Assembly (NCBI RefSeq): GCF_001455965.1
Contig: NZ_LKKO01000025.1
Coordinates: forward strand, 62,001 to 126,000
Length of the DNA: 64,000 nucleotides
DNA from: Methylobacterium sp. GXS13
GTDB taxonomy: Bacteria > Pseudomonadota > Alphaproteobacteria > Rhizobiales > Beijerinckiaceae
Reading direction: 5' to 3'
Each line of letters starts with the position of its first letter. Position 1 is the stretch's first letter. Of this stretch, positions 36,167 to 44,198 are shown one piece after another. A program made the position numbers and the translations under genes. A model generated the notes under the pieces. That model searched no databases and was not told the origin of the DNA. It saw nothing but the letters and a program-made list of their open reading frames with translations.

Positions 36167-37564
36167 ATGGATCCTGCTTCTAGGCACTCCGGTGACATGA
36201 GCCAAAACCTCAAGATCAAGCGCGGCCTGCTCAGGCTGGGCCGTGCGACGGTGAGGGAACTGGCGGCCTTCGCCGACGCGAACGAATCGACGGTCCGCAA
36301 CTACCTGACCGAACGCAGGGACCTGTGCACGCGGGAGGAGGTCGCCCCGGCCGGGCGCGGACGCCCGTCGCTGACCTGGACGCTCACCCCGTCCGGGCGG
36401 GCGGTGCTTCGCGAGGAACTCCGGGCCGAGATGTTGGCGTCGGACGATCCCGCAATCGACGAGGAGCGGGCCACGGCGTTGGAGCACGTCAAGACCTCCT
36501 TGCGCGATCTCGACGAGCATCTGGCGGGGCTGGAGGCCGGGGACGTCTCCGAGGACCGCGATGCGGCTTTCGCCTATCTTCGTGCGCGGACCAAGGCGCT
36601 GTCGCGCGCGGTCGGGCGGCTGGCCGGAAGCGGGCCGAGCCTCGTCGCCGAGGAGATCGCGCTCCGTGGCATCGACGGCCGTCTCGATGCCCTGGACGAA
36701 CGGCGGCAGGCCGTCGAGGCCGTGACCGAGGTCGTCCGTGAGTCGATCTCCGACGGGATGTCCGCCTGGGTCCGACGTCTCGCGGGCGATATCGGAAGGA
36801 CGGTGAGGGGGGCCGTCGGCACCGGCGACGTCTTCGTGCCCGACGGGGTCACCGACCTGGGTCCCGTGCTGATCATCGACGCTTCCGGACCGTTCGTCGG
36901 GAGCGATCCACTCCTCGACGCGGCGCGCCGGGCGAACGCCCCCGCCATGTGCCTCCATGTCCCTATGCTGGCCGAGGCCGAGATGGCGTCGCTCCTCACG
37001 CAGGTCGCGAGCAGCTGCGCCGAACTCGCGGGGTCATGGACGCGGCTGGTCTACCGGTACGATAGCCGGCATCCGGAAAGCCGTTCGCTCCTCGACAGCT
37101 TCGGGACGGTCGATGACGCCAGGTGGCAGGCGTCGTATCCCATCGAGCCAAGCCGGATTCCGGGTCCGCATCCCGGCGACGTCCATGTCAGGCATGCCAA
37201 GCGTATGCTGGGGGTCGCGGGCAGGTTCGCCTCCGGTCTTGATCCCGCGCCTCGGCGGTTGCCCGGCCAGTCGGGGTCTCCGGTCTTCGAGGCGTCATCG
37301 CCCCGGATCGTGGCCCTCTGGTGCGATGCGGCGGAGCCGTCCGTCGTGCGCAAGGGCAGCCGGTCCGGGGCCGGTTGGATGTTCGAGGGAGCGCCGATGA
37401 CGCCCGACGAGGCGATGGTGGCCGTCCGCGTCTCTCCGGCCGACCTCCTCGGGACGATGGCCGCCACATCGCCACCGCATGCCGGCCCGACCGCCGGCGC
37501 GGCGCAGGGCCGCCCGACCCGCGAGGCCGCGGTCACGGCATCCGGGATCGCATCGGCCGACTGA
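36167..37564 (+). CDS. Unknown protein with N-terminal winged helix
   Basis: 465 aa; an ATG at 36197 is an equally good start. Residues about 15-80 form a winged-helix DNA-binding domain (GLLRLGRATVRELAAFADAN, then ESTVRNYLTERRDL). A charged helical stretch follows, then a Rossmann-like region around VLIIDASGPFVGSDPLLDAA. No family recognised. It lies 24 bp after the peptidase-like gene. The three genes look like one system: small protein, protease-like protein and DNA-binding sensor. Confidence 0.62.
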   Translation: MDPASRHSGDMSQNLKIKRGLLRLGRATVRELAAFADANESTVRNYLTERRDLCTREEVAPAGRGRPSLTWTLTPSGRAVLREELRAEMLASDDPAIDEERATALEHVKTSLRDLDEHLAGLEAGDVSEDRDAAFAYLRARTKALSRAVGRLAGSGPSLVAEEIALRGIDGRLDALDERRQAVEAVTEVVRESISDGMSAWVRRLAGDIGRTVRGAVGTGDVFVPDGVTDLGPVLIIDASGPFVGSDPLLDAARRANAPAMCLHVPMLAEAEMASLLTQVASSCAELAGSWTRLVYRYDSRHPESRSLLDSFGTVDDARWQASYPIEPSRIPGPHPGDVHVRHAKRMLGVAGRFASGLDPAPRRLPGQSGSPVFEASSPRIVALWCDAAEPSVVRKGSRSGAGWMFEGAPMTPDEAMVAVRVSPADLLGTMAATSPPHAGPTAGAAQGRPTREAAVTASGIASAD

Positions 37565-37818
37565 GCATCGCGTCGACCTCCAGGTCCCGGACGCCCGACG
37601 TAGGCCGGATCGCCCGACCGGCGTGACATGGTCTCGCGCCCTTCCGCGCGCATTCGGAGCCGCCGTGCCTAGGACACGCCGGTCGAGGGCGTGGCTCGGC
37701 ATGGGGAACGTCGAACGAGGCCAGCGCGCGGCTGAGGTCGTCGACGGGCGTCAGGTGCCGGTATCGGCCGGGCGATCCTTCGACATGAACGGCGCGGTGC
37801 GCCGGGACGGAGACGACG

Positions 37819-38592
37819 TCAGTGATGCGAGAACAGCATCCAGACGGCCATGGCCACCATCATCACGTTCTCGGTCAGCGACACGAAGCCGAGCGGCACC
37901 TTGCTCGCCCCCCCGACGCAGGCGCACTTGATCTCGCGCTTGTCGAGGTAGACCGCCTTGAACACCGAGACCGCGCCGACCGTGCCGATGAAGAGGGCCA
38001 CCGGGATGGAAATCCAGTCCAGCGCGCCCGCGATCATCAGGATCCCGGCCAGCCCCTCGCAGAACGGATAGGCGTAGGCGTAGCGGACCCAGCGCTTGGC
38101 GAGCAGGTCGTAGCCCAGGAACATCGAAGAGAAGGTCTCGACGTCCTGAAGCTTCAGGAGGGCGAGCACGCACATGCTGAAGGCGATGAACCATTCGGCG
38201 GCGTGCATCGTCAGGGCGGTCCCAAACGCCGCGTAACTCGCCGCCAGCGCCATCGCGGCGGTCATCGCGAACACCGCGACGACCGGCTTGTAGGTGGTGG
38301 CGTCGGGGTCGGCGACCGCCTTGCCGAGACGGCGGCGCAGGTCGTCGTAGCCGCCGACGCGCTCGCCCGCGATGAACGTCTGCGGGGTGGTCCTGACCCC
38401 GTGCTCAGCCTTGAACGCGTCCGTCTCCTCGCGCGTCCGAAGCCAGCGGTCATCGACGGTGAAGCCTTCGCGTTCGAGCAGATCCCTCGCCTTGAGCCCG
38501 TACGGGCAGACGTGCTGGTCCGTGACCATGCGGAAGACGGTGGCGCTGCGGGCCTCCGTCCGCGTCGCGGCGGGCGCTGCGGTGGCTGTCAT
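37819..38592 (-). CDS. Glutaredoxin-MauE/DoxX fusion membrane protein
   Basis: 257 aa from ATG 38592. Residues about 18-90 are a glutaredoxin with DQHVCPYGLKARDLL, TTPQTF and GGYDDL motifs, but with only one cysteine in CPYG. The remainder has four membrane helices of the MauE/DoxX type, with ending loop REIKCACVGG carrying two further cysteines. Such fusions probably move reducing power across the membrane. A MerR gene is divergent and shares a palindromic operator. Confidence 0.83.
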   Translation of the reverse strand: MTATAAPAATRTEARSATVFRMVTDQHVCPYGLKARDLLEREGFTVDDRWLRTREETDAFKAEHGVRTTPQTFIAGERVGGYDDLRRRLGKAVADPDATTYKPVVAVFAMTAAMALAASYAAFGTALTMHAAEWFIAFSMCVLALLKLQDVETFSSMFLGYDLLAKRWVRYAYAYPFCEGLAGILMIAGALDWISIPVALFIGTVGAVSVFKAVYLDKREIKCACVGGASKVPLGFVSLTENVMMVAMAVWMLFSHH

Positions 38593-38640
38593 GAATGGGT
38601 TCCTTGGGCGGGATGGACCTGTATCCGATGCTGTCGTAAC

Positions 38641-38660
38641 CTCCGTACCATGGTACGGAG
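38641..38660 (-). promoter_or_regulatory. MerR-type operator, perfect 20-bp palindrome
   Basis: CTCCGTACCATGGTACGGAG is a perfect palindrome 7 bp before the merR start and 48 bp before the glutaredoxin-MauE start. The TTGACTCCGTAC layout on the minus strand closely matches classic mercury operators. Confidence 0.8.
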
Positions 38661-38667
38661 TCAAGCG

Positions 38668-39054
38668 ATGAACGCGACGATCGCCGCCTTCGCCCAGGCG
38701 GGTGGGGTCGGCGTGGAGACGGTGCGCTACTACCAGCGCCGCCAGCTCCTCCAGACGCCGCCGCAGGCCGGGGGCGTCCGGCGCTACGGCCCGGAGGATC
38801 TCCGGAGGCTCCGCTTCATCCGTGCGGCGCAGGCCGCGGGCTTCACCCTGGAGCAGGTGGGCGAGCTCCTGTCGCTCGACGCGGGCGAGGACCGCGGCCG
38901 CGCCCTTGCCCTCGCCGAGGCGCGCGCGGTCGCCCTCGACGCACGGATCGCCGAATTGCGCACCGCGCGGGACGCCCTCCGACGTCTCGCCCGCGCTTGC
39001 GCCTCGACCGATACCGGCCCGTGTCCCATCCTCGCCGCCTTCGAGCGCGGTTGA
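38668..39054 (+). CDS. MerR-family regulator lacking the Cys82 equivalent
   Basis: 128 aa from ATG 38668. MerR HTH at the N-terminus (AQAGGVGVETVRYYQRRQLL). The C-terminal loop has C111 and C119 with seven residues between, but the position equivalent to Cys82 of MerR is Arg76 (EDRGRALALAE). Its operator looks like a mercury operator. The sensed metal is therefore uncertain; it could be monovalent. It ends 8 bp before the stop of a truncated ABC transporter. Confidence 0.84.
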   Translation: MNATIAAFAQAGGVGVETVRYYQRRQLLQTPPQAGGVRRYGPEDLRRLRFIRAAQAAGFTLEQVGELLSLDAGEDRGRALALAEARAVALDARIAELRTARDALRRLARACASTDTGPCPILAAFERG

Positions 39055-39062
39055 GGCACGGG

Positions 39063-40388
39063 TCACGCCTCCACGATCCGACCCCGGGAGATATCCGGGG
39101 CCGGCTCCGCCCCGCCCGACCGGCGCCCCGGTTCGACGGCGTCCGCGAAGCCGAGCACCTTCGAGACCTCCTCGAACCGCGCCCGGGCATCCGACCAGGC
39201 CTGGGCAAAGTCGAACAGCTCGCGCAGGGCCGGCGCGATCTCCTTGTAGGCGGTGAGGGCGGCGACGAGGGCGCCGAGTGACAGTTTCCCTTGGACGACG
39301 AGGTAGCCGCCGACCAGGAACAGGAAGAACGGCGTCAGGTTCGAGCTGTAGTTGTACAGCCCCTTCAGCCTGCCCTTGAGGTCGCCGATCTCGACGCGCA
39401 TCCGCTCCAGATCCTCGGCTTGACGCATCTGGGGGGCGAGGCGCGCGCGGTCGGTCCACTCCCGCTCTCCGACCCCGCCGGATTCGGACGGGCGTCCGCG
39501 TCCCGCGCCGGCCAACAGGGCGCCGAGGGCGCGCGTCGCGTGGACACGCTGGCGGACCTTGGCGTTCAGCCGCCGTTGCAGCCGCGGCAGCACCGTCAGC
39601 TGCAACGGCAGCATGACGAGGGCCGCTGCGGCCAGGGCCGGGTTCTGGAGGAGCAGGAACACGACGCTGGTGACGAACACCCCACCCTGGACGATCGGCA
39701 CGGCGACGAGCCCGCCCCCGAAGTAACCGATGGCCTCCACCTCCTGGATGGCGACGGCCGCGAACGTGGCACGCCGCTCCTCGGACCGCTCGTCGCGGGC
39801 CTCGCGGAGAATGGACAGGCGTAGCCGGCGCACGATTCGTTCGTTCACGCGGCCGCGGATGCGGCTCGCGCCGTACTTGATCAGCCCGTTCAGCGACAGG
39901 ACGCCGAGGTAGCCCGCGCAGAGGGCGAAGAGCAGGCCCGTCCGGTCCACGTCCAGCCCTGGGAGGCTCATGCCCGGCAACCCGCGTCCGCCCGGGTCGG
40001 AGAGCGCGTGGTTGATGATGTGCTTGGGTATCTCCAGGAGCATCCAGGCCATCGGGAGCGTCAGGACCGAGATCGCCACGAGGCGTACCTGTTGCCGAAG
40101 CGTCGCGCGCAGGACGAACGTCTCCAGCGTGGTCCGCACCGCAGGACGCCGAGGATGTGGAGGGGCCGCACTTCCGGTCCGGCGCGTCGCAAACCCCGGC
40201 GGCATGCGCCCGGACGACCGCCCGGGACCCGGCCACCGGAAGGCGAGCCGCCCGGCCATCCAGGCGGCCCAGGCCGGGCCGAGGACGAGCGCGACGGCGA
40301 CCGCGAGGTCGATCCACCAATGGCCGAACGGGTAGTCGATGCCCGCGAGCCGATGGAAGAAAGCGTGAAGGATCGGGATCGCGTCCAT
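39063..40388 (-). pseudogene. ABC transporter membrane half, ATPase domain missing
   Basis: 441 aa from ATG 40388. It has an N-terminal hydrophobic region and a six-helix ABC exporter domain (about 100-400) with a typical end SDARARFEEVSKVLGFAD. Exporters of this type continue from a Pro-rich linker directly into the nucleotide-binding domain. Here the frame stops at ISRGRIVEA, exactly where that domain should start, and the merR end is 8 bp away. It is probably truncated by a rearrangement and not functional alone, unless an ATPase is supplied from elsewhere. Confidence 0.7.
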
Positions 40389-40488
40389 CGGGTAACCTTG
40401 CGTCGGGCCATCCCCTGCCAGGCCTGCCGCGGGGACGACGGAGCCGAGCGCGCTTGGCGACACGGCGGCGTGTAGGTGGGCGGACGCC

Positions 40489-41256
40489 TCAGCGGCCTCT
40501 TCGAGATCGGTCCGTGCGGAAAGACCCGCCAGGACGGTCCGAGTCCCCATCGGCCGGGGCTGCCAGCCGGTCGAAACGCGAGATCCTCACGAGGCCGAAG
40601 CCGTACTGCGTCCTCGTTCGGACGACCCACCTTGAGAGCCCGGCGCGCTCCGCAGCCCTGAGCGAGGGGGAATTGTCCTCGTCGATGAACGCGACGACGC
40701 GGCGCTTGCCGAGGGAGGCGGCCCGATCCGCCATCAGACCGACGACGGCGGTCATGACGCCGAGACCGCGGTATCCGACGGGCGTGTAGGCGTTTTCGAG
40801 CATCGCCTCGTTCGCCTCCAACTCCGGCAGCCCCCCGGCCCGCCGTATCGCCGCTCCGTAGCCGGGCTCCGTCAGCCACTGTATGTGGCAGGGACGTCCC
40901 GACCGAACGTCGACGGCCACGAAGCAGCGGCTGGGGAGGTCGCCGCTCCCGACCTTGCCGAGCCTCCACAGGACGTCGCCCCGCTCACGTTCGGCGGCTG
41001 CGTCGCATCCGCGGGGGAACAGGGCCTCAAGGTCGCCCGCCCGGTAATCCCGCAGCCGGATCGGGACCCTCGCTCCCGGCGTGTCGAATGGGACGGTGAC
41101 GTCCCGCCGCATGCCGACCGAGATCCGCCTGCCGTAGGGGCCCTCGCGCAGCCGGCGGCCGATCCTGTCGAGGAAGGCGGGGATGCGCGCGTCCGGCGGC
41201 GCGGCCGGCGACGGCGCCGGCCCCGACGCGGCGCCATCGCCTGACCTACCGGCCAT
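40489..41256 (-). CDS. GNAT-family acetyltransferase-like protein
   Basis: 255 aa from ATG 41256. The acetyl-CoA-binding part is visible late in the protein: AYTPVGYRGLGVMTAVVGLM (a Q/RxxGxG/A-like loop) followed by VVAFIDEDNSPSLRAAERAG. The substrate is unknown. The first 25 residues are disordered. It overlaps the upstream nucleotidyltransferase-like gene by 11 bp, so the two are co-translated. Confidence 0.72.
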   Translation of the reverse strand: MAGRSGDGAASGPAPSPAAPPDARIPAFLDRIGRRLREGPYGRRISVGMRRDVTVPFDTPGARVPIRLRDYRAGDLEALFPRGCDAAAERERGDVLWRLGKVGSGDLPSRCFVAVDVRSGRPCHIQWLTEPGYGAAIRRAGGLPELEANEAMLENAYTPVGYRGLGVMTAVVGLMADRAASLGKRRVVAFIDEDNSPSLRAAERAGLSRWVVRTRTQYGFGLVRISRFDRLAAPADGDSDRPGGSFRTDRSRRGR

Positions 41257-42118
41257 GGTCGATCTCCGCGGGCGAGGCGGTGAAACGGCTTCGTCGCCGT
41301 CGCCCACGCGCATCGGACCCGAAGGCGGCGGCATCGGCCACCGCGAATCCGGCGAAGGCCAGCACCGCGTCCCGTCGGCTTCGGGGGTCCGGGTACCCCG
41401 GCGCGGCACTTGGCTCCCGACGGATGCGGAGCGCCTCCTCGACGACGGGGCGCCACTCCGCCGGAAAGGCGATCAGGCCGTAGAGCCCGGCGCCGCTCTT
41501 GGACGGCACCCGGCCGGTCGCGAGGGCGTAATGCAGCCTGCACAGGCCGAGGACGGCACCTTCCACGTCGCCGTCTGCGAGAAGGACGGGCTCGTCCCCG
41601 CTCAGGGTGGCGAGCACCCGCGACAGCCACGGTCGCCAATGGCCGTCGATGCTGGCGTCGAGCCAGCGGTCGAGGCAGCCGGGGTCCCGCCAGGCGCCGG
41701 TGCCCGCGCAGAGCGGGCCGCGCACCGTCACGGCGGCGTCCCGCAGGACGCACCACGTCATCGGATCCCGGTACCGACGTCCGGACCTCACGAAACGGCC
41801 ACCCTCGACGCAAGGCCCTTCCGCGCGCGCGACGGGGCCCGAACGAAGCTCGTCCCAGGTGGCGTAGAGTCCGTCGAGCCCAGGGACGTGCACGGCTTCG
41901 TGGAGCCGCACATGGACCTCGGCGAGCGACGCCAGGGCATCGTCCCCGGCACGCGAGGCCATCACGGCGACGAAATCGAGGTCGCTCAGGCCGGGCCGGA
42001 AATCGTCCAGCGCCGCGGAACCGACCAGGTAGAGCGCCTCGACCAGATCGGGGGCGGCGTCATCGACCGCGGCGAGATAGGCGTCCGCAGCCCGGCGCGC
42101 GAGGGGATGCACCGTCAT
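41246..42118 (-). CDS. AadA-like nucleotidyltransferase
   Basis: 290 aa from ATG 42118. The nucleotidyltransferase motif is YLVGSAALDDFRPGLSDLDF (GS followed by DxD). The C-terminal part looks like the helical domain of aminoglycoside adenylyltransferases. It could modify an aminoglycoside or another small molecule; the real substrate is unknown and resistance is not implied by motif alone. It is co-translated with the GNAT gene. Confidence 0.72.
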   Translation of the reverse strand: MTVHPLARRAADAYLAAVDDAAPDLVEALYLVGSAALDDFRPGLSDLDFVAVMASRAGDDALASLAEVHVRLHEAVHVPGLDGLYATWDELRSGPVARAEGPCVEGGRFVRSGRRYRDPMTWCVLRDAAVTVRGPLCAGTGAWRDPGCLDRWLDASIDGHWRPWLSRVLATLSGDEPVLLADGDVEGAVLGLCRLHYALATGRVPSKSGAGLYGLIAFPAEWRPVVEEALRIRREPSAAPGYPDPRSRRDAVLAFAGFAVADAAAFGSDARGRRRRSRFTASPAEIDHGR

Positions 42119-42266
42119 GGCCGCACCCGGCCAGGGCGGCGCGCCAAGGCGGCCGCACAATCCTCCGGAGATGACCGCGCGGAACCTTCGACACGGAGAG
42201 GATCCGGCCCATCGGCTTCGGTGCGTCGCGGGACGGATGGCATCGGGACGTCGCGCCGCGTCCGCA

Positions 42267-43007
42267 TCAGCCGCCGCCCATGATGCGGTCGATCCTGGCC
42301 TCCACGGCACGCACGCGGGCGACGTGTTCGGCCCAGGACCGGACCGACCGCGTGGTCATGGAGGGGCCGTCCCCGATCCGGGATCGACGTACGGCGATGG
42401 CCATCCCGGCGCGAGGTGGCGCGACCGACGGCAGGTCGGCTTGGGCGAGCGGTGACCCTGTCGCCGCCAGGCGGTCGCGCGCGCGCCGGCAGTAATCGAC
42501 CGAACGCGCGGTCATGCGCAGCTCGCCGTGGCCTGCCCGGTACTTCATCAGCGTGCGGCAGAGGTCGCCGTGTGCGAGCTTCCACGCCCCGGCGAGATAG
42601 GCGACGCCGAAGCGGACGTTGACGCTCGGATCGAGGAGTTCCTCCGCCGGGCCGCGATGGCCGAGCATCGCGGCCGTCGACGGCCGGACCTGCATCAGGC
42701 CGAGCTCGCCGACCGCGCCGACCGCACGCGGATCGTAGCCGCTCTCCACGAACGCGACGGCGTCCGCGACGGCCGGCGGGAGACCCCGGCCGGACGCCTC
42801 CCGGACGATGAGGCCCGAATAGGTTCCCGCCATGTCCGCGGCCCGAGGACGGCCGGCAACCGGGCTTGGCGCCGGGAGCTTCCCGTCGTCCCCCGGGGGA
42901 ACGGGGTCGTCCCCGGCCGCCGCGGGACATGCGATGCCGGCGAGCACCGCCAGGCCGAGCGCCGCCGTCAGCGCGGCCCTCCGCCCCGCCGCCCGGGGGC
43001 GGGTCAT
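42267..43007 (-). CDS. Lytic transglycosylase (SLT domain)
   Basis: 246 aa from ATG 43007 with a signal peptide (residues 1-32). The SLT goose-lysozyme-like fold is seen from about 68: catalytic Glu in VAFVESGYDP, then GAVGELGLMQVRPSTA and NVRFGVAYLAG. It cleaves peptidoglycan in the periplasm. It overlaps the stop of the copper-binding gene upstream (ATGA), which places it unexpectedly in the copper operon. It may open the wall for assembly of the efflux system, an inference. Confidence 0.84.
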   Translation of the reverse strand: MTRPRAAGRRAALTAALGLAVLAGIACPAAAGDDPVPPGDDGKLPAPSPVAGRPRAADMAGTYSGLIVREASGRGLPPAVADAVAFVESGYDPRAVGAVGELGLMQVRPSTAAMLGHRGPAEELLDPSVNVRFGVAYLAGAWKLAHGDLCRTLMKYRAGHGELRMTARSVDYCRRARDRLAATGSPLAQADLPSVAPPRAGMAIAVRRSRIGDGPSMTTRSVRSWAEHVARVRAVEARIDRIMGGG

Positions 43008-43705
43008 CGCGCCTTCTGGATCCGCGTCACGGCGATGGAGCCGTTCACGCGGTCGGCGGAGAACCGAACCTTCTCCCCGGGCTTGAGCCCCTTCAGCATG
43101 GCGGGGTCCTGGACCTTGTAAGCCATCGTCATCGCGTCCATGCCGATGTTCGGGATGGTCTCGTGGTCGAGGGTCACCTTGCCCGTGGCATCGTCGACCT
43201 TCCGCACGGTCGCGGCGACCAGCGGCGCGTTGGACGGCGGCACCGGGGCGACCGCCTTCTCGCCCGCGGCCGGCGATGCGGGCTGGCCTTGCGCCGGGGC
43301 CGCCTGCGCCTGACGGTCCAGCGGTCCCTCGCCCGGGGGCGTCTGGTTGGGCTGCGGTCGATACCCGGCCTCGCGGCTGCGAACCTGCCATTGCTTGAGG
43401 GCGTCGATCCTCGCCTGCTGCTCGTCCTGGATCTTCTGCGCGGTCTCGCGCAGCTGCCGGTCGCCGCCGTAGTCGAGCTGCGTCTTGGCGAGGAACAGCG
43501 TCTCCTCGTAGCTCGCGATGAGCATCTCGGCGAAATCACGGTCCGGGTCGCCGCTCAGCTTGGTGTCCCGGAAACGGTTCGCCATGACGTCCCGCGCCCG
43601 TTCGAGGGCCGCAGGGGCGCCTTTCGCGGGTTGGGCAAAGGCCCCGCCGGGGAACGGGGCAAGGAGCGCCGCCGCGAGGGCGGCGGAAAGAAGGGGGCGT
43701 CGCAT
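43004..43705 (-). CDS. DUF305-CusF fusion, periplasmic copper-binding protein
   Basis: 233 aa with a signal peptide (1-24). The first part (about 35-115) resembles DUF305 (SGDPDRDFAEMLIASYEET, then QKIQDEQQARIDALKQW) but has lost its Met/His metal pairs. A Pro/Gln-rich linker follows. The C-terminal 75 residues are a CusF-like domain with MDAMTMAYKV as metal-binding strand. CusF carries Cu(I)/Ag(I) to the efflux pump. It lies 70 bp after a free-standing CusF gene. Confidence 0.8.
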   Translation of the reverse strand: MRRPLLSAALAAALLAPFPGGAFAQPAKGAPAALERARDVMANRFRDTKLSGDPDRDFAEMLIASYEETLFLAKTQLDYGGDRQLRETAQKIQDEQQARIDALKQWQVRSREAGYRPQPNQTPPGEGPLDRQAQAAPAQGQPASPAAGEKAVAPVPPSNAPLVAATVRKVDDATGKVTLDHETIPNIGMDAMTMAYKVQDPAMLKGLKPGEKVRFSADRVNGSIAVTRIQKAR

Positions 43706-43775
43706 GTGTCGTCTCTCCAGGCTCGAAGGCCGTCGCGCTCGGCCGCGTCGCCGCGCGGCGGGCTGTTCCGGGGGC

Positions 43776-44066
43776 CTACTTCGCCTTCCGGATCGTCGTG
43801 ACGGTGTATTCGCCGCCGGTCCCGTCGACCTCGAAGTCGACCTTGTCCCCGGGCTTGAGGTCCTTGACCATGGCGGGATCCTTGACCGGGTACGCCATCG
43901 TCATCGCGTCCATATCGAGCTTCGGGATTGCGGCATGGTCGAGCGTGACCTTGCCGGCAGCGGCGTCGACCTTCGTGACCGTGCCCTTCGTGGCCTGCGC
44001 CCAGGCGGGCGCGGCGACCGCGATCAGGGCGGCAGAAAGCGCGACGAGCGAAAACTTGCGATTCAT
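43776..44066 (-). CDS. cusF: CusF-like periplasmic copper chaperone
   Basis: 96 aa from ATG 44066 with a signal peptide (1-23). The CusF fold is evident: KVTLDHAAIPKLDMDAMTMA with Met residues for Cu(I), then a KPGDKVDFEV strand. It delivers copper to the CusBA-type pump, encoded 10 kb away. It is in a minus-strand group with the multicopper oxidase and the DUF305-CusF gene. Confidence 0.88.
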   Translation of the reverse strand: MNRKFSLVALSAALIAVAAPAWAQATKGTVTKVDAAAGKVTLDHAAIPKLDMDAMTMAYPVKDPAMVKDLKPGDKVDFEVDGTGGEYTVTTIRKAK

Positions 44067-44198
44067 GGTCTCTCTCCGTTTGGTTTGTCGAACCGCCGCG
44101 CAGGTCGCCGCCGAGGGGGGTGGGCGACCCACGCGGCGGACTCCGGAAGGGGGCTGCCCCGTTCCGAACCGTCGTGACGCGGTCCCGCTCGCGCGGGC

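Noticed and set aside
34937..36958. 673-aa minus-strand frame opposite the HEXXXH gene
   Set aside because: Shadow frame with biased composition; the plus-strand genes have tight operon spacing and recognisable motifs.
38631..38658. GTAACC upstream of merR as a fourth ECF promoter
   Set aside because: No CGGA at sixteen bases; the sequence belongs to the MerR palindrome.
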